Of a stretch of 64,000 bases of DNA, positions 37,080-46,301 are shown piece after piece; the stretch's first letter is position 1, and every line of letters begins with the position of its first letter. Below the pieces are notes generated by a model that saw only the letters and a list, made by a program, of their open reading frames with translations, was not told the origin of the DNA and did not search any database. Both the position numbers and the translations under genes were made by a program. The stretch is from Burkholderiales bacterium (GTDB lineage: Bacteria > Pseudomonadota > Gammaproteobacteria > Burkholderiales > SG8-41): contig JAHCAI010000015.1 of NCBI GenBank assembly GCA_019634975.1, positions 1 to 64,000 on the forward strand, given 5' to 3'.

Positions 37080-38371
37080 AGCGCACAGGTCCTAAAACCG
37101 GCAAACACGTCGCGCCGGTCCGGCGTGTAGAAATTGCGCCAGGTATTGCGGATCAGCTCCGGGGCGGTGGCGTGCGAACCGCCGCGCAGCACCTTGTGGC
37201 TGCCGAACCAGGGTTCGGAATATTCGGCATAGGGGTCCCGCACAAAACCCGGGTAAGGACGGAACCAGTCTGCAGTCCACTCCCAGACATTGCCGATCAT
37301 CTGCCTTATTCCCCAGGCACTGTCGCCCGCGGGCAGCGCCTCCACCGGCAGGCAGCGACCGGCAGTCCCGTACAGGTTCGCGGTGTTCCCCGACGGTGCA
37401 GCCGATCCCCAGGGATAACGACGTTTGATACCCGGTGCACCGGGCACGGTGGCGGCAGCGAATTCCCACTCCGCCTCGCTCGGCAGGCGGCGGTCCGCCC
37501 AGCGGCACCAGGCTTCGGCTTCGTACCAGTTGACGTGGACCATCGGTTCATTTGCGGGCAGCGGCTCAAGCCGGTCATGGCGGCGGCGGAACCATGCGCC
37601 GCGGTCCAGTGTCCAGTACGCCGGCGCAAGCACAGCCTCCCTCAGCCGCCATGCCCAGCCCTCGTCGCTCCACCAGCGCGGTTCGTGATATCCGCCGGCC
37701 TCGACAAAATCGGCAAACTGCGCGCAGGTCACCGGCATACGCGCCATGCGGAACGGCGGGAGTTCCACGGCATGCGCCCATTTTTCGTTGTCAAAGACAA
37801 AACCGTCATCCGGCCTCGCCCCCAGTTCGAAACATCCCCCGGAAATCTCCACATCGCCGTCACAGGTGCCGGCAGACAGCGGAGCCGGAGCACTGCCCTG
37901 CAATGCCGGACGGCCCAGTGTCTGCCGGGTATAGGTCAGCGCTTCGCAGTGCATCTGCTCATGCATGGCACTGAGCCTCGCGAAATAGGCTGTGTCGGGA
38001 TCGATTGCACCCTGCGACAGCCGCTCGCCAACCGCCGACCTGACTTCGGACAGATACCGCAGGGTGGCAGGCATGTCCGGCAGCGGCAGCGACCAGCGCG
38101 CATCGTGGGGCACGCGCGAGGAGTCGTACAGCGCATCGGCCTGCGGCAAGCAGCTTGCAGACAGCGAACCGTCCGCAAGCCGCCGCAGGCACCAGCGCTC
38201 CTCGAACCAGCCGAGATGCCCCGTCTCCCAAAGCGGCGGATTCACGATGGCGAGTTTCGGACCCAACCACTGCGATTCATCCAGCCCGCCGACCAGTTGC
38301 AGCGTGCGCGCCCGCGCATTGCCGAGCAGCGCGCTCAATTCGGAGGCAGTAGTGGATTCGACGGCAGCCAT
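37076..38371 (-). CDS. senA: Selenoneine synthase-like EgtB homologue (SenA)
   Basis: The 431-residue protein has an N-terminal DinB-like domain and a C-terminal formylglycine-generating-enzyme-like (FGE-sulfatase) domain (about 170-431; NVWEWTADWF, VLRGGSHAT, DVFAGFRTC). Iron ligands expected for EgtB-type sulfoxide synthases are His52 (WETGHLGWF), His137 and His141 (MHEQMH). The long IVNPPLWETGHLGWFEERWCLRR-type segment (residues 42-63) and the divergent senB neighbour favour SenA over ergothioneine EgtB. SenA joins a selenosugar to trimethylhistidine to form selenoneine. ATG at 38371; no strong Shine-Dalgarno. Without experiments, substrate assignment rests on context. Confidence 0.82.
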   Translation of the reverse strand: MAAVESTTASELSALLGNARARTLQLVGGLDESQWLGPKLAIVNPPLWETGHLGWFEERWCLRRLADGSLSASCLPQADALYDSSRVPHDARWSLPLPDMPATLRYLSEVRSAVGERLSQGAIDPDTAYFARLSAMHEQMHCEALTYTRQTLGRPALQGSAPAPLSAGTCDGDVEISGGCFELGARPDDGFVFDNEKWAHAVELPPFRMARMPVTCAQFADFVEAGGYHEPRWWSDEGWAWRLREAVLAPAYWTLDRGAWFRRRHDRLEPLPANEPMVHVNWYEAEAWCRWADRRLPSEAEWEFAAATVPGAPGIKRRYPWGSAAPSGNTANLYGTAGRCLPVEALPAGDSAWGIRQMIGNVWEWTADWFRPYPGFVRDPYAEYSEPWFGSHKVLRGGSHATAPELIRNTWRNFYTPDRRDVFAGFRTCAL

Positions 38372-38429
38372 CGGCAGGCGGAATTGTTTTGTTATATTGC
38401 TTGCGGAGTGTATCCGGATACCGCAGCCG
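38372..38429. promoter_or_regulatory. Divergent senA/senB promoter-operator spacer
   Basis: The 58 bp between the two divergent start codons must hold both promoters. An AT-rich core (TTGTTATATTG, about 38391-38400) supplies TATATT on the plus strand and TATAAC on the minus strand as possible -10 elements. A perfect palindrome lies at 38410-38421. Confidence 0.4.
38410..38421. repeat. Perfect 12-bp palindrome GTATCCGGATAC
   Basis: The palindrome lies within the senA/senB spacer, ending 8 bp before the senB ATG. It could be an operator for a dimeric regulator; no regulator gene is adjacent. Confidence 0.5.
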
Positions 38430-39380
38430 ATGAAAATCGCCCTTGTCACACCCGCCGCCGTGCGTTCCCGTTACGGCAACCGCAATACCGCCGTGCGCTG
38501 GGCGCGGATGCTGCGTGAGTCCGGCCATCAGGTCACGGTCCAGCAGGTCTGGAACGGGCGCAGCGCGGATCTCCTGCTGGCGCTGCATGCCCGCCGCAGC
38601 CACGGCTCGATCGTAAGCTACGCCGAGCGTCATCCGGACCGCCCGCTGGTTGTCGTGCTGACCGGAACCGATCTGTACCGGGACATCCGCAATGACGTCA
38701 ATGCGCAGGAATCGCTGGAACTGGCGACGCGCCTGGTGGTGCTGCAGGACATGGGCCTGCGCGAACTGCCCCCGCGTTTGCGCCGCAAGGCCGGCGTCAT
38801 CTACCAGTCATGCGAAACCCTGCGCCGCGGGAAACCCGTCGAATCCTGCTTTGAAATTGTCGTCAGCGGCCATCTGCGCGAGGAAAAGGATCCGTTCCGC
38901 GGCGCCGAAGCCCTCGGCCACCTGCCTGCGGACAGCCGCATCCGCATCACCCACATCGGCGGCGCGCGCGAACCCGCGATGGCGGCAGCCGCCAGGCGCT
39001 GGATGAAGCGTGAACCACGTTATGTCTGGCTTGGCGAACTGGCTCGCCCGCAGGCGCTGGCAACGCTGGCGCGCGCGCGCGCGATGCTGATCAGTTCCCG
39101 CATGGAAGGCGGCGCAAACGTGGTGAGCGAAGCACTGACCGCCGGGGTGCCCGTGCTTGCCTCCCGCATTCCCGGCAACATCGGCCTGCTCGGCGCCCGC
39201 TACCGCGGGTATTACCCGGTCGGGGATGCACGCGCGCTGGCCGCACTCCTGCGTCGTGTCGAGACCGATGCGGATTTTCTGGCGACCTTGCGCCGCCAAT
39301 GTGCGGCACGCCGGAAACTGGTCAGTGCCGCGCAGGAAAAACTTTCACTGCGCCGGCTGCTGGCAGCGGCAAAAAATTAA
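38430..39380 (+). CDS. senB: Selenosugar synthase-like glycosyltransferase (SenB, TIGR04348 type)
   Basis: The 316-residue GT-B-fold protein begins MKIALVTPAAVRSRYGNRNT and RWARMLRESGHQVTV, the pattern of the TIGR04348 family to which SenB belongs. The C-terminal donor site has the E-x7-E pair E226/E234 in EGGANVVSEAL, then GVPVLASRIPGNIGLLG. SenB forms a selenium-carbon bond from selenophosphate and a UDP-sugar, giving the selenosugar used by SenA. ATG at 38430. It is convergent with rnhB, with a 3-bp gap. No selD/senC gene is in the window, so the selenophosphate source must be elsewhere. Confidence 0.82.
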   Translation: MKIALVTPAAVRSRYGNRNTAVRWARMLRESGHQVTVQQVWNGRSADLLLALHARRSHGSIVSYAERHPDRPLVVVLTGTDLYRDIRNDVNAQESLELATRLVVLQDMGLRELPPRLRRKAGVIYQSCETLRRGKPVESCFEIVVSGHLREEKDPFRGAEALGHLPADSRIRITHIGGAREPAMAAAARRWMKREPRYVWLGELARPQALATLARARAMLISSRMEGGANVVSEALTAGVPVLASRIPGNIGLLGARYRGYYPVGDARALAALLRRVETDADFLATLRRQCAARRKLVSAAQEKLSLRRLLAAAKN

Positions 39381-39383
39381 TAA

Positions 39384-39965
39384 CTATTTTTTTTTATTGG
39401 TATTTATTAGATTCCGCACGGGCGCAAAACTCTGCCGGTGCGCCGGCGTAGGCCCCAGGCGACGCAGGGACGCCATGTGCAGCGCCGTGCCGTATCCCTT
39501 GTGGCGGTCAAAACCGTACCCGGGATAGGCGGCATGCAATTCGAGCATGTGCGCGTCGCGCGCCGTCTTGGCCAGTATCGATGCCGCTGAAATGGCGGGC
39601 ACCAGTGCGTCACCCCGCACAATGGCACGCGCCGGCATCCCGGCCGCAGGCACGTGCAGGCCGTCCACCAGGATCGACTCCGGTTGCTGGCGCAGGGCCG
39701 CAACCGCGCGCTTCATGGCGAGCAGGCTCGCCTGCAGAATATTGATCGCATCGATTTCCTCCACGCTGGCGCTGGCCACCGCCCAGCAGACCGCGCGGCT
39801 CCTGATCGCTTCAGCCAGCGCATCGCGGCGCTTCGCCGTCAGCTTCTTGGAGTCTGCAAGCCCGGCAACGGGTGACGGATTTGTGAGAATCACCGCTGCA
39901 GCAAACACCGGCCCGGCAAGAGGCCCCCGTCCCGCCTCGTCGACGCCGCAGACCACTCCGCTCAT
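39384..39965 (-). CDS. rnhB: Ribonuclease HII
   Basis: The 193-residue enzyme cuts RNA in RNA-DNA hybrids and removes misincorporated ribonucleotides. The catalytic [14 protein letters not shown] (about residues 7-20), the [11 protein letters not shown] box and [11 protein letters not shown] are present. The C-terminus ends in an odd NTNKKK encoded by an A-rich tract. The ATG at 39965 overlaps the lpxB stop (ATGA). rnhB closes the long rpsB-to-lpxB cluster. Confidence 0.96.
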   Translation of the reverse strand: MSGVVCGVDEAGRGPLAGPVFAAAVILTNPSPVAGLADSKKLTAKRRDALAEAIRSRAVCWAVASASVEEIDAINILQASLLAMKRAVAALRQQPESILVDGLHVPAAGMPARAIVRGDALVPAISAASILAKTARDAHMLELHAAYPGYGFDRHKGYGTALHMASLRRLGPTPAHRQSFAPVRNLINTNKKK

Positions 39966-41134
39966 CGTGCCCCGCCGTCCAGATAGGGCAATATCGCCTC
40001 GGCCGCGCGCTCGGCTGCACCATGCCGCAGTTCCGCGGCCATCTGCGCAAAACGCCGTTCAATCGCCTTGCGCCGGTCGTGGTCCCGCAGCAGGTCTATG
40101 ACCGCTGCCGACAGCGCCTCCGGTGTCGCCGCATCCTGCAGCAGTTCCGGCACCACGAACTCTCCGGCCAGGATATTGGGCAAGCCGACCCAGGGCTGGT
40201 AACGCCGGCTGTTCATGATCCACCAGCTGAGCCGCGGCATGCGGTAGGTGATCACCATCGCACGCTGCAGCAGCGCCGCCTCCAGCGTGGCCGTGCCGGA
40301 AGCAACGAGCACCACGTCGGCAGCCGCCATCGCCTCGTGCGCATGACCGAACAGCAGCTTGATTTCGAGTTCGCCGCTCTGCCTGCGATAGAGCGCCGCT
40401 TCGAACAGTTCGCGCGTCTGCCGGTTGACCAGCGGCACCAGCAGGCGGACATCGGGAAATTCCGCGGTAATCCTTTCCGCTGCGGCAACAAACACGTCGG
40501 CAAGACTTTCGAGCTCGCTGATCCGGCTGCCGGGCAGCAAGGCAACCACCGGCGCGCCTGCAGGTATCCGCAGACCCGCGCGCGCCTCCTCCCGCGAAGG
40601 CGCACTGGCCAGCATGTCAGCCAGCGGGTGGCCGACATAACTCACCGGGATACCGGCTTTTTCATAGATCTCCGTCTCGAACGGAAAAACGGTCAGCATC
40701 CGCGACACCGATCGCCGGATCTTGCGGATGCGCCCGCCCCGCCAGGCCCAGATGGACGGACTCACATAATGCACGGCGGGAATACCGACGGCCTTGAGAT
40801 CACCTTCGAGACCGAGATTGAAGTCCGGGGCATCGATGCCGATGAACACCGCAGGCCGTTCGGCGAGGAAAATGTCCCTCAGGTTGCGACGGATGCCGAC
40901 GATCTCGCGGTAATGCCGGATAACCTCGACATAGCCGCGCACGGAGAGCTTCTCCATCGGAAACAGCGATTCCACACCGGCGGCAATCATCTGCGGGCCG
41001 CCGATACCGGCAAATCGCGCGCCCGGCGACCGTTTTGCCAGGGCCCGCACCAGCGCCCCGCCCAGCAGATCCCCCGAGGGTTCTCCTGCGACGATGCCGA
41101 TCAGCGGCCCCGCCGATGCATGGCTTGACGGCAC
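39962..41134 (-). CDS. lpxB: Lipid A disaccharide synthase
   Basis: The 390-residue GT19 glycosyltransferase joins UDP-2,3-diacylglucosamine and lipid X. Typical are [18 protein letters not shown] at the N-terminus, [14 protein letters not shown] [36 protein letters not shown] and the C-terminal [11 protein letters not shown]. The start is GTG at 41134, five bases after the lpxA stop; there is no suitable ATG. Confidence 0.97.
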   Translation of the reverse strand: MPSSHASAGPLIGIVAGEPSGDLLGGALVRALAKRSPGARFAGIGGPQMIAAGVESLFPMEKLSVRGYVEVIRHYREIVGIRRNLRDIFLAERPAVFIGIDAPDFNLGLEGDLKAVGIPAVHYVSPSIWAWRGGRIRKIRRSVSRMLTVFPFETEIYEKAGIPVSYVGHPLADMLASAPSREEARAGLRIPAGAPVVALLPGSRISELESLADVFVAAAERITAEFPDVRLLVPLVNRQTRELFEAALYRRQSGELEIKLLFGHAHEAMAAADVVLVASGTATLEAALLQRAMVITYRMPRLSWWIMNSRRYQPWVGLPNILAGEFVVPELLQDAATPEALSAAVIDLLRDHDRRKAIERRFAQMAAELRHGAAERAAEAILPYLDGGAR

Positions 41135-41139
41135 GGGAA

Positions 41140-41919
41140 TCAGCGGATGATGCCGCGTCCCGGCGTCGCCAGGAATTCGGCCAGCGGAAGCAGCTCCGGC
41201 CGGGTGACGCTTTCGGCGGCAATCCGCCCGCGCGCCTCGTCAAATGACAGGCCTGACTTGTAGAGCGTTTTGTACGCGCGCTTCACCGCGGCAATCGCCT
41301 CTGCGGAATGGCCGCGGCGCCTGAGGCCTTCGGCATTGATGCCGTGCGGCTCGGCGGTATTGCCCGACGCCATCACGTACGGCGGCAGATCCTGCAGCAG
41401 AATGGTGCCCATCGCCGTGATGCTGTGGGCACCGATGCGGCAGAACTGGTGCACCACCGTGAAACCGCCGAGGATCGCGTGATCGCCGACGTGCACATGC
41501 CCCGCAAGCTGCGCGTTGTTCGCGAAGATCGTGTGGCTTCCCACCTGGCAGTCGTGCGCAAGATGCACATACGCCATGATCCAGTTGTGGCTTCCAACGC
41601 GGGTGACACCGGCATCCTGCGCCGTGCCGCGGTTCAGCGTGCAGAACTCTCGGATCGTGTTGTCATCGCCGATCTCGAGGCGGGTCGGTTCGCCCGCATA
41701 CTTCTTGTCCTGGGGCACTTCCCCGATCGAGCAGAACTGGTAAATGGTGTTGCGTTTGCCGATCCGGGCATGCGCGCCGATCACGACATGCGGGCCGATG
41801 CGCGTCGCCTCGCCGATCTCCACATCGGGACCGATCACCGAATACGGCCCCACGGCGACATCCGCGGCCAGCCGCGCCTGCGGGTCGATGATCGCGGTGG
41901 GGTGAATACGGGGAGCCAT
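41140..41919 (-). CDS. lpxA: UDP-N-acetylglucosamine acyltransferase
   Basis: The 259-residue left-handed beta-helix enzyme performs the first step of lipid A synthesis, moving a 3-hydroxyacyl chain from ACP to UDP-GlcNAc. Hexapeptide repeats fill residues 1-185, with the active-site His in [10 protein letters not shown] and the specificity region [19 protein letters not shown] chose ATG at 41919 because GAGG lies 8 bases upstream; ATG at 41940 would overlap fabZ by 11 bp. Confidence 0.97.
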   Translation of the reverse strand: MAPRIHPTAIIDPQARLAADVAVGPYSVIGPDVEIGEATRIGPHVVIGAHARIGKRNTIYQFCSIGEVPQDKKYAGEPTRLEIGDDNTIREFCTLNRGTAQDAGVTRVGSHNWIMAYVHLAHDCQVGSHTIFANNAQLAGHVHVGDHAILGGFTVVHQFCRIGAHSITAMGTILLQDLPPYVMASGNTAEPHGINAEGLRRRGHSAEAIAAVKRAYKTLYKSGLSFDEARGRIAAESVTRPELLPLAEFLATPGRGIIR

Positions 41920-41929
41920 CCGGCAGTCC

Positions 41930-42388
41930 TCAGGCGGCATTTTCCGGAAGATCGCGCACGGTGCACATCAGTTCCGCTTCCGCCGCCACCGCATCGCCGA
42001 CCCTGGCTTCGGCAGCGAACTTCCAGATGCCGCGGACATGCCGGGTCAGCCTGACATGCAGGTGCAGCGCATCCCCGGCCGTGACCGGCCGCTTGAAACG
42101 CGCATTGTCGATGCCGACGAAATAGTAAATGGACTTGTCATCGGCCTTCGCCCCCATTGTCACAAAGGACAGAATGGCCGCCGCCTGCGCCATCGCTTCG
42201 ACGATCAGCACGCCCGGCATCACCGGGTGGTGCGGAAAATGGCCGTTGAAGAACGGCTCGTTGATGGTGACATTTTTCAGGGCGACAATGTCTTTCCCCG
42301 ACTCGTATGAAAGCACCCGGTCGATCAGCAGGAAGGGATAACGGTGCGGCAGGTAGCGCAATACTTCAGTGATGTCCATGCTGTTCAT
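41930..42388 (-). CDS. fabZ: 3-hydroxyacyl-[acyl-carrier-protein] dehydratase FabZ
   Basis: The 152-residue hot-dog-fold enzyme dehydrates 3-hydroxyacyl-ACP in fatty acid elongation. The catalytic motif [19 protein letters not shown] places His50 and Glu64. Start ATG at 42388 has AAGGA at good spacing and overlaps the lpxD stop (ATGA). Its substrate pool of 3-hydroxyacyl-ACP is shared with LpxA and LpxD, which flank it. Confidence 0.97.
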   Translation of the reverse strand: MNSMDITEVLRYLPHRYPFLLIDRVLSYESGKDIVALKNVTINEPFFNGHFPHHPVMPGVLIVEAMAQAAAILSFVTMGAKADDKSIYYFVGIDNARFKRPVTAGDALHLHVRLTRHVRGIWKFAAEARVGDAVAAEAELMCTVRDLPENAA

Positions 42389-43437
42389 GTTTTTCCTTTC
42401 TTGCGCAGCTGCAATTCATGCTCGAGCACGCGGACTCTCGATGCAAGTTCGGCGAGGCTGCGCAGGCTGGCGGCATTGCGGCGCCAGTCGCGGTTGCTTT
42501 CAAAGGGGTAGGCGCCGGTGTATGTACCGGCCTCGGTTATCGACTTGGTGATCAGGGTATGCGCCGAAATTTCCACGTTGTCCGCAATCGACAGATGCCC
42601 GGCGATCCCCGAAGCGCCGCCGATGCGGCAGTAACGGCCGATCCTGGAACTGCCGGCAATGCCGACGCAGGCCGCGATCGCGGTGTGCGCTCCGATGCGC
42701 ACGTTGTGGCCAACCTGGATCTGGTTGTCGAGCTTGACGCCGTCCTCGATCACCGTGTCGTCGATCGCACCACGGTCTATCGTGGTGTTTGCACCGATTT
42801 CGACATCGTCGCCGATCCTGACAACTCCGATCTGCGGCACCTTCAGCCAGCGCCCGTCGTCCATCGCGATCCCGAAGCCGTCAGCACCGATCACCGCGCC
42901 GGAATGGATGATGACACGCCGGCCGATCACGCAACCGCGGTAAATCGACACGTTCGGGTAAATAATGCCCTGCGCGCCGATCACTGCGCCCGGGCCGACA
43001 TAACTGCCCGCGCCGATGCTGCAGCCATCACCGACGTCGGCATCCGCCTCGATCACCGCATTCGGCCCGAAATGGACGCCCGCACCGATTCGCGCACGCG
43101 GATCGATGACCGCGGCCGGATGCCGGCCCTCGGCGCGGGTATCGGGCGGATTGAACAGCGCCGACACCCGCGCAAAATAGGCATAGGGATTGGCGGCAGC
43201 GATATGAGCGATGTCGAGGGTGCCGCGCAGGGGCAAGCCAACGATCACGGCGCCAGCCTGTGTCGACCTGAGCTGCGCCAGATAGCGCTCGTTGGCGAAA
43301 AAGGCGATCGTGTCAGGAGCGGCGGTTTCCAGGGTTGCAACCTGCCTGACCTGCAGTGCCGGATCACCGACGAGCTCGCCACCGAGGCGGCTGACGATCT
43401 CGCCGAGGGTTAGCGGAGAAGGCTGGGAATTGCGCAT
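42385..43437 (-). CDS. lpxD: UDP-3-O-(3-hydroxyacyl)glucosamine N-acyltransferase
   Basis: The 350-residue trimeric acyltransferase of lipid A synthesis has an N-terminal uridine-binding domain (1-100), a hexapeptide left-handed helix (100-300) with the catalytic His in [11 protein letters not shown], and a C-terminal helix ending KKGKT. It acylates the 2-amine after LpxA and LpxC. ATG at 43437 follows ompH by 49 bp. Confidence 0.97.
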   Translation of the reverse strand: MRNSQPSPLTLGEIVSRLGGELVGDPALQVRQVATLETAAPDTIAFFANERYLAQLRSTQAGAVIVGLPLRGTLDIAHIAAANPYAYFARVSALFNPPDTRAEGRHPAAVIDPRARIGAGVHFGPNAVIEADADVGDGCSIGAGSYVGPGAVIGAQGIIYPNVSIYRGCVIGRRVIIHSGAVIGADGFGIAMDDGRWLKVPQIGVVRIGDDVEIGANTTIDRGAIDDTVIEDGVKLDNQIQVGHNVRIGAHTAIAACVGIAGSSRIGRYCRIGGASGIAGHLSIADNVEISAHTLITKSITEAGTYTGAYPFESNRDWRRNAASLRSLAELASRVRVLEHELQLRKKGKT

Positions 43438-43486
43438 CGGTCAGTCAAAACCGGTCACGGGCATCGCCGGGCGATGCGCGGCATGG

Positions 43487-44023
43487 CTACTTGCTGTCCG
43501 CCAGCGCCTTCAGCACCTTGTCCGTAATGTCTATTTTGGGATTGCGGTAGACCGCTTCCTGGAAAATGATGTCGTATTTCTCCGCCTCGGCAATCTGGCG
43601 GATGATGCGGTTGGCCCGTTCGAACAGGGCGCTCAGTTCCTGGTTGCGGCGGAGATTCAGGTCCTCGCGGTATTCCCGCTGCATGCGCTGGAAGTCCAGC
43701 GACAGCCGGCCGAGTTCCTGCTCCTTGGCACGGCGATCGCTCTCGCTCAGCGTCATCGCATCCCGTTCCAGCTGGCCCTGCAGCGACTTGATCTGCGCCT
43801 CACGCCGCTGCAGCTCCTGGGCGCGCGGCGCAAACTCCTTCTCCAGCTGCTTGCTCGCCCGCTCGGCAGGCGCACTTTCCCGCGTGATGCGCTCCTGGTC
43901 GATGAAACCGATCTTGAGCTCGGCAGCGGATGCAAATGTCCCTGCGCAAAGCATCGTCAGCCCGGCTAGCCCCCAAATCAATGATTTCTTCAACATGCTC
44001 TCCTTCATGCTTCCTGGCGCCAT
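43487..44023 (-). CDS. skp: Periplasmic chaperone OmpH/Skp
   Basis: The 178-residue protein has a signal peptide (MLKKSLIWGLAGLTMLCAGTFASA with cleavage before AELKIG) and a long helical region typical of Skp tentacles (about 45-140). It holds unfolded outer-membrane proteins for BamA, encoded 8 bp upstream. The start is ambiguous: ATGs at 44023, 44008 and 43996 each follow an AGGA-type element. I list 44023 because AGGAAAACAG gives the best spacing. Confidence 0.92.
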   Translation of the reverse strand: MAPGSMKESMLKKSLIWGLAGLTMLCAGTFASAAELKIGFIDQERITRESAPAERASKQLEKEFAPRAQELQRREAQIKSLQGQLERDAMTLSESDRRAKEQELGRLSLDFQRMQREYREDLNLRRNQELSALFERANRIIRQIAEAEKYDIIFQEAVYRNPKIDITDKVLKALADSK

Positions 44024-44031
44024 CTGTTTTC

Positions 44032-46299
44032 CTAGAATGCGCCGCCAAACGTGAACTGGAACGCCTGCTTGCGGTCATTGCTGGCCGCGTTCAGCGGCAT
44101 GGCAATGCTGAGCTTAAGCGGTCCGAACGGCGATGACCAGAACAGCGCCAGGCCGGTCGAGTAGCGGAACGCGCCGCCGTCAAACTTCTCCGAAACCATG
44201 CCCGCATCGACAAAGCCGCTCAAGCGCACCGATTTGTCATTCTGCAAACCGGGGAACGGGAACAGGAACTCCGCGTTGCCCAGAATCCTGTGGCTGCCCC
44301 CCCGCGGATCGCCGTTCTGGTCCTTCGGACCGATGGTTCCAGAACGAAAGCCGCGCACGGAGTTTACACCGCCCGCAAAAAAGTTCTTGAAAAACGGCAA
44401 CGGCTTGTCGTCAAGGCCGTCGCCATAACCGACCTCCCCGTTCAGCATCAGGGTGTAATGGCGCGTCAGGGGAATATAACGCTGATACTGGTAATTTGCC
44501 TTGTAATACCGCAGCGATCCGCCGGGAACCGCGACTTCCCCGCTGGCACGCTGCATCACGCCCTTGGTCGGATAAATCAGGCTGTCCCTCCCGTCGCGCA
44601 CCCAGCCGGCGCTGGCAATGACAGCATCGGTCTGCCTGCCAAACGTCGTAACATAATCAAGGTAGAACAGCGGACTGTCGTTGAAAGTCGTGACCTTGGT
44701 TTCCTCGTAGGCCAGACCGTAGTTGATGGTGTCCAACTCGGTGACCGGAACCCCGAAACGGATACCTGCGCCGTTCGACTTGGCAGCATAGCGTCCCAGT
44801 CCGCCTTGGAAAGCCTCGATTTCCCGTGAGTAGATGTCGAAACCCTGACTGACGCCGTCGATCGTGAAATACGGATCGGTGTACGACAAGGCGTAAACCG
44901 AGTTGACTCTTCCTGTATTCAACTGAAGCCCGACGAATTTTCCCGAGCCGAATATGTTCTGCTGCGACACGGCTCCCGAGAGCGTCACGCCCTCGCCACT
45001 GCCGAAGCCCGCACCAAGCAAGATGTTGCCGGTCGGCTTTTCCACCACCGAGAGATTCACATCAACCTGGTCCGTGGTTCCGGTCACCGACGGCGTTTCA
45101 ACATTGACTTCAGTGAAATAGCCGAGGCGGTCGACGCGGGTGCGCGACAGATTGATCTGCTCGCCGGAATACCAGCCGCCTTCGAGCTGGCGCATTTCAC
45201 GGCGTATGACCTCGTCCCGCGTGCGGTTGTTCCCGGCAATGTTGATGCGGCGCACATACACCCTGCGACCCGGGTCAATGAAAAAGGTGAAGGATGCCTG
45301 GTTCTTGCTGCGGTCGAGATCCGGCGCGGCATTGACGTTGGCGAAGGCATAGCCGTCGTTGCCCAGGCGGTCGCTGATGTTCTTGGTCGACTCGGCGATG
45401 CGGGTGCGGGAATAGGTTTCCCCCGGCTTCACCGTGATCAGTTTGCGGATTTCCGCTTCCGGCAGCAGCATCTCGCCGGCAACCTTGACATCGGACACCG
45501 TGTATTTCGGGCCCTCGGTGATGCTGACGCTGATGAAAATGTCCTTCTTGTCGGGCGATATTGTCACCTGCGTGGAGTCGATGCTGAACTCCAGATAGCC
45601 CCGGTCGAGGTAATGGGAACGCAGCGTTTCCAGGTCGGCGGACAACATCTGCCGCGAGTACTGGTCATGTTTGCTCCACCAGGTCATCCAGCCGGGCGTA
45701 CGCAGCACAAAAAGATCCACAAGATCCTTCTCGCGGAAGGACTTGGCGCCGATGATGCTGATCTGGCGGATCCTCGCAACATCACCCTCATCAACGCCGA
45801 AATTGATGGCGACCCGGTTGCGTTCCAGCGGCGTCACCGTCGTGGTCACGGTCACGGCGTAACGTCCCCTGCTGAGATACTGGCGCTTGAGCTCTTGCTC
45901 CGCGCGGTCCAGCAGCGAGCGGTCGAAGATGCGTCCGTCACCGAGACCGATCTGGCGCAGGCTCTTGATCAGCGCATCCTTGTCGAACTCCTTGACCCCG
46001 ACGAAATCAACCTGTGCGATCGACGGGCGCTCCTGCAAGGCCACAACCAGCACGTTGCCGTCGGCCTCGATCGAGACATCCTTGAAAAAGCCGGTGCCGA
46101 AGAGCGCTCGTATGGCCTGCGCAGCCTTTTCGTCGGTCATGGTCTCGCCGACCTTGACCGGAAGGTAGCTGAACACGGTTCCGGCCTCGATCCGCTGTAT
46201 GCCCTCGACCCGGATATCCTTGATGACGAAAGGCTCGATCGCGAGCGCAGGTGTTGCAAGAAACGCAAGAAAAGCGAGTAGCCGGCGCGGAGATGCCAT
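44032..46299 (-). CDS. bamA: Outer membrane assembly factor BamA
   Basis: The 755-residue Omp85 protein has a signal peptide (PRRLLAFLAFLATPALA), five POTRA domains (about 22-420; IEPFVIKDIRVEGIQR opens POTRA1) and a C-terminal beta-barrel with the VRGFRSGTIGPKD lid motif and terminal Phe (FTFGGAF). It inserts beta-barrel proteins in the outer membrane. It lies 2 bp after rseP and before skp, the classical rseP-bamA-skp-lpxD order. Confidence 0.98.
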   Translation of the reverse strand: MASPRRLLAFLAFLATPALAIEPFVIKDIRVEGIQRIEAGTVFSYLPVKVGETMTDEKAAQAIRALFGTGFFKDVSIEADGNVLVVALQERPSIAQVDFVGVKEFDKDALIKSLRQIGLGDGRIFDRSLLDRAEQELKRQYLSRGRYAVTVTTTVTPLERNRVAINFGVDEGDVARIRQISIIGAKSFREKDLVDLFVLRTPGWMTWWSKHDQYSRQMLSADLETLRSHYLDRGYLEFSIDSTQVTISPDKKDIFISVSITEGPKYTVSDVKVAGEMLLPEAEIRKLITVKPGETYSRTRIAESTKNISDRLGNDGYAFANVNAAPDLDRSKNQASFTFFIDPGRRVYVRRINIAGNNRTRDEVIRREMRQLEGGWYSGEQINLSRTRVDRLGYFTEVNVETPSVTGTTDQVDVNLSVVEKPTGNILLGAGFGSGEGVTLSGAVSQQNIFGSGKFVGLQLNTGRVNSVYALSYTDPYFTIDGVSQGFDIYSREIEAFQGGLGRYAAKSNGAGIRFGVPVTELDTINYGLAYEETKVTTFNDSPLFYLDYVTTFGRQTDAVIASAGWVRDGRDSLIYPTKGVMQRASGEVAVPGGSLRYYKANYQYQRYIPLTRHYTLMLNGEVGYGDGLDDKPLPFFKNFFAGGVNSVRGFRSGTIGPKDQNGDPRGGSHRILGNAEFLFPFPGLQNDKSVRLSGFVDAGMVSEKFDGGAFRYSTGLALFWSSPFGPLKLSIAMPLNAASNDRKQAFQFTFGGAF

Positions 46300-46301
46300 T
46301 T

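Noticed and set aside
37076..38371. Annotation of senA as ergothioneine synthase EgtB
   Set aside because: The domain architecture is shared, but the NPPLWE-type N-terminal segment and a senB neighbour fit SenA better; no egtD lies nearby. Not fully excluded.
39384..39410. T-rich run after senB as an intrinsic terminator
   Set aside because: The nearest stem (GC-rich, one bulge, inside the senB 3' end) is more than 20 bases from the T-run, and the run is coding for the rnhB C-terminus.
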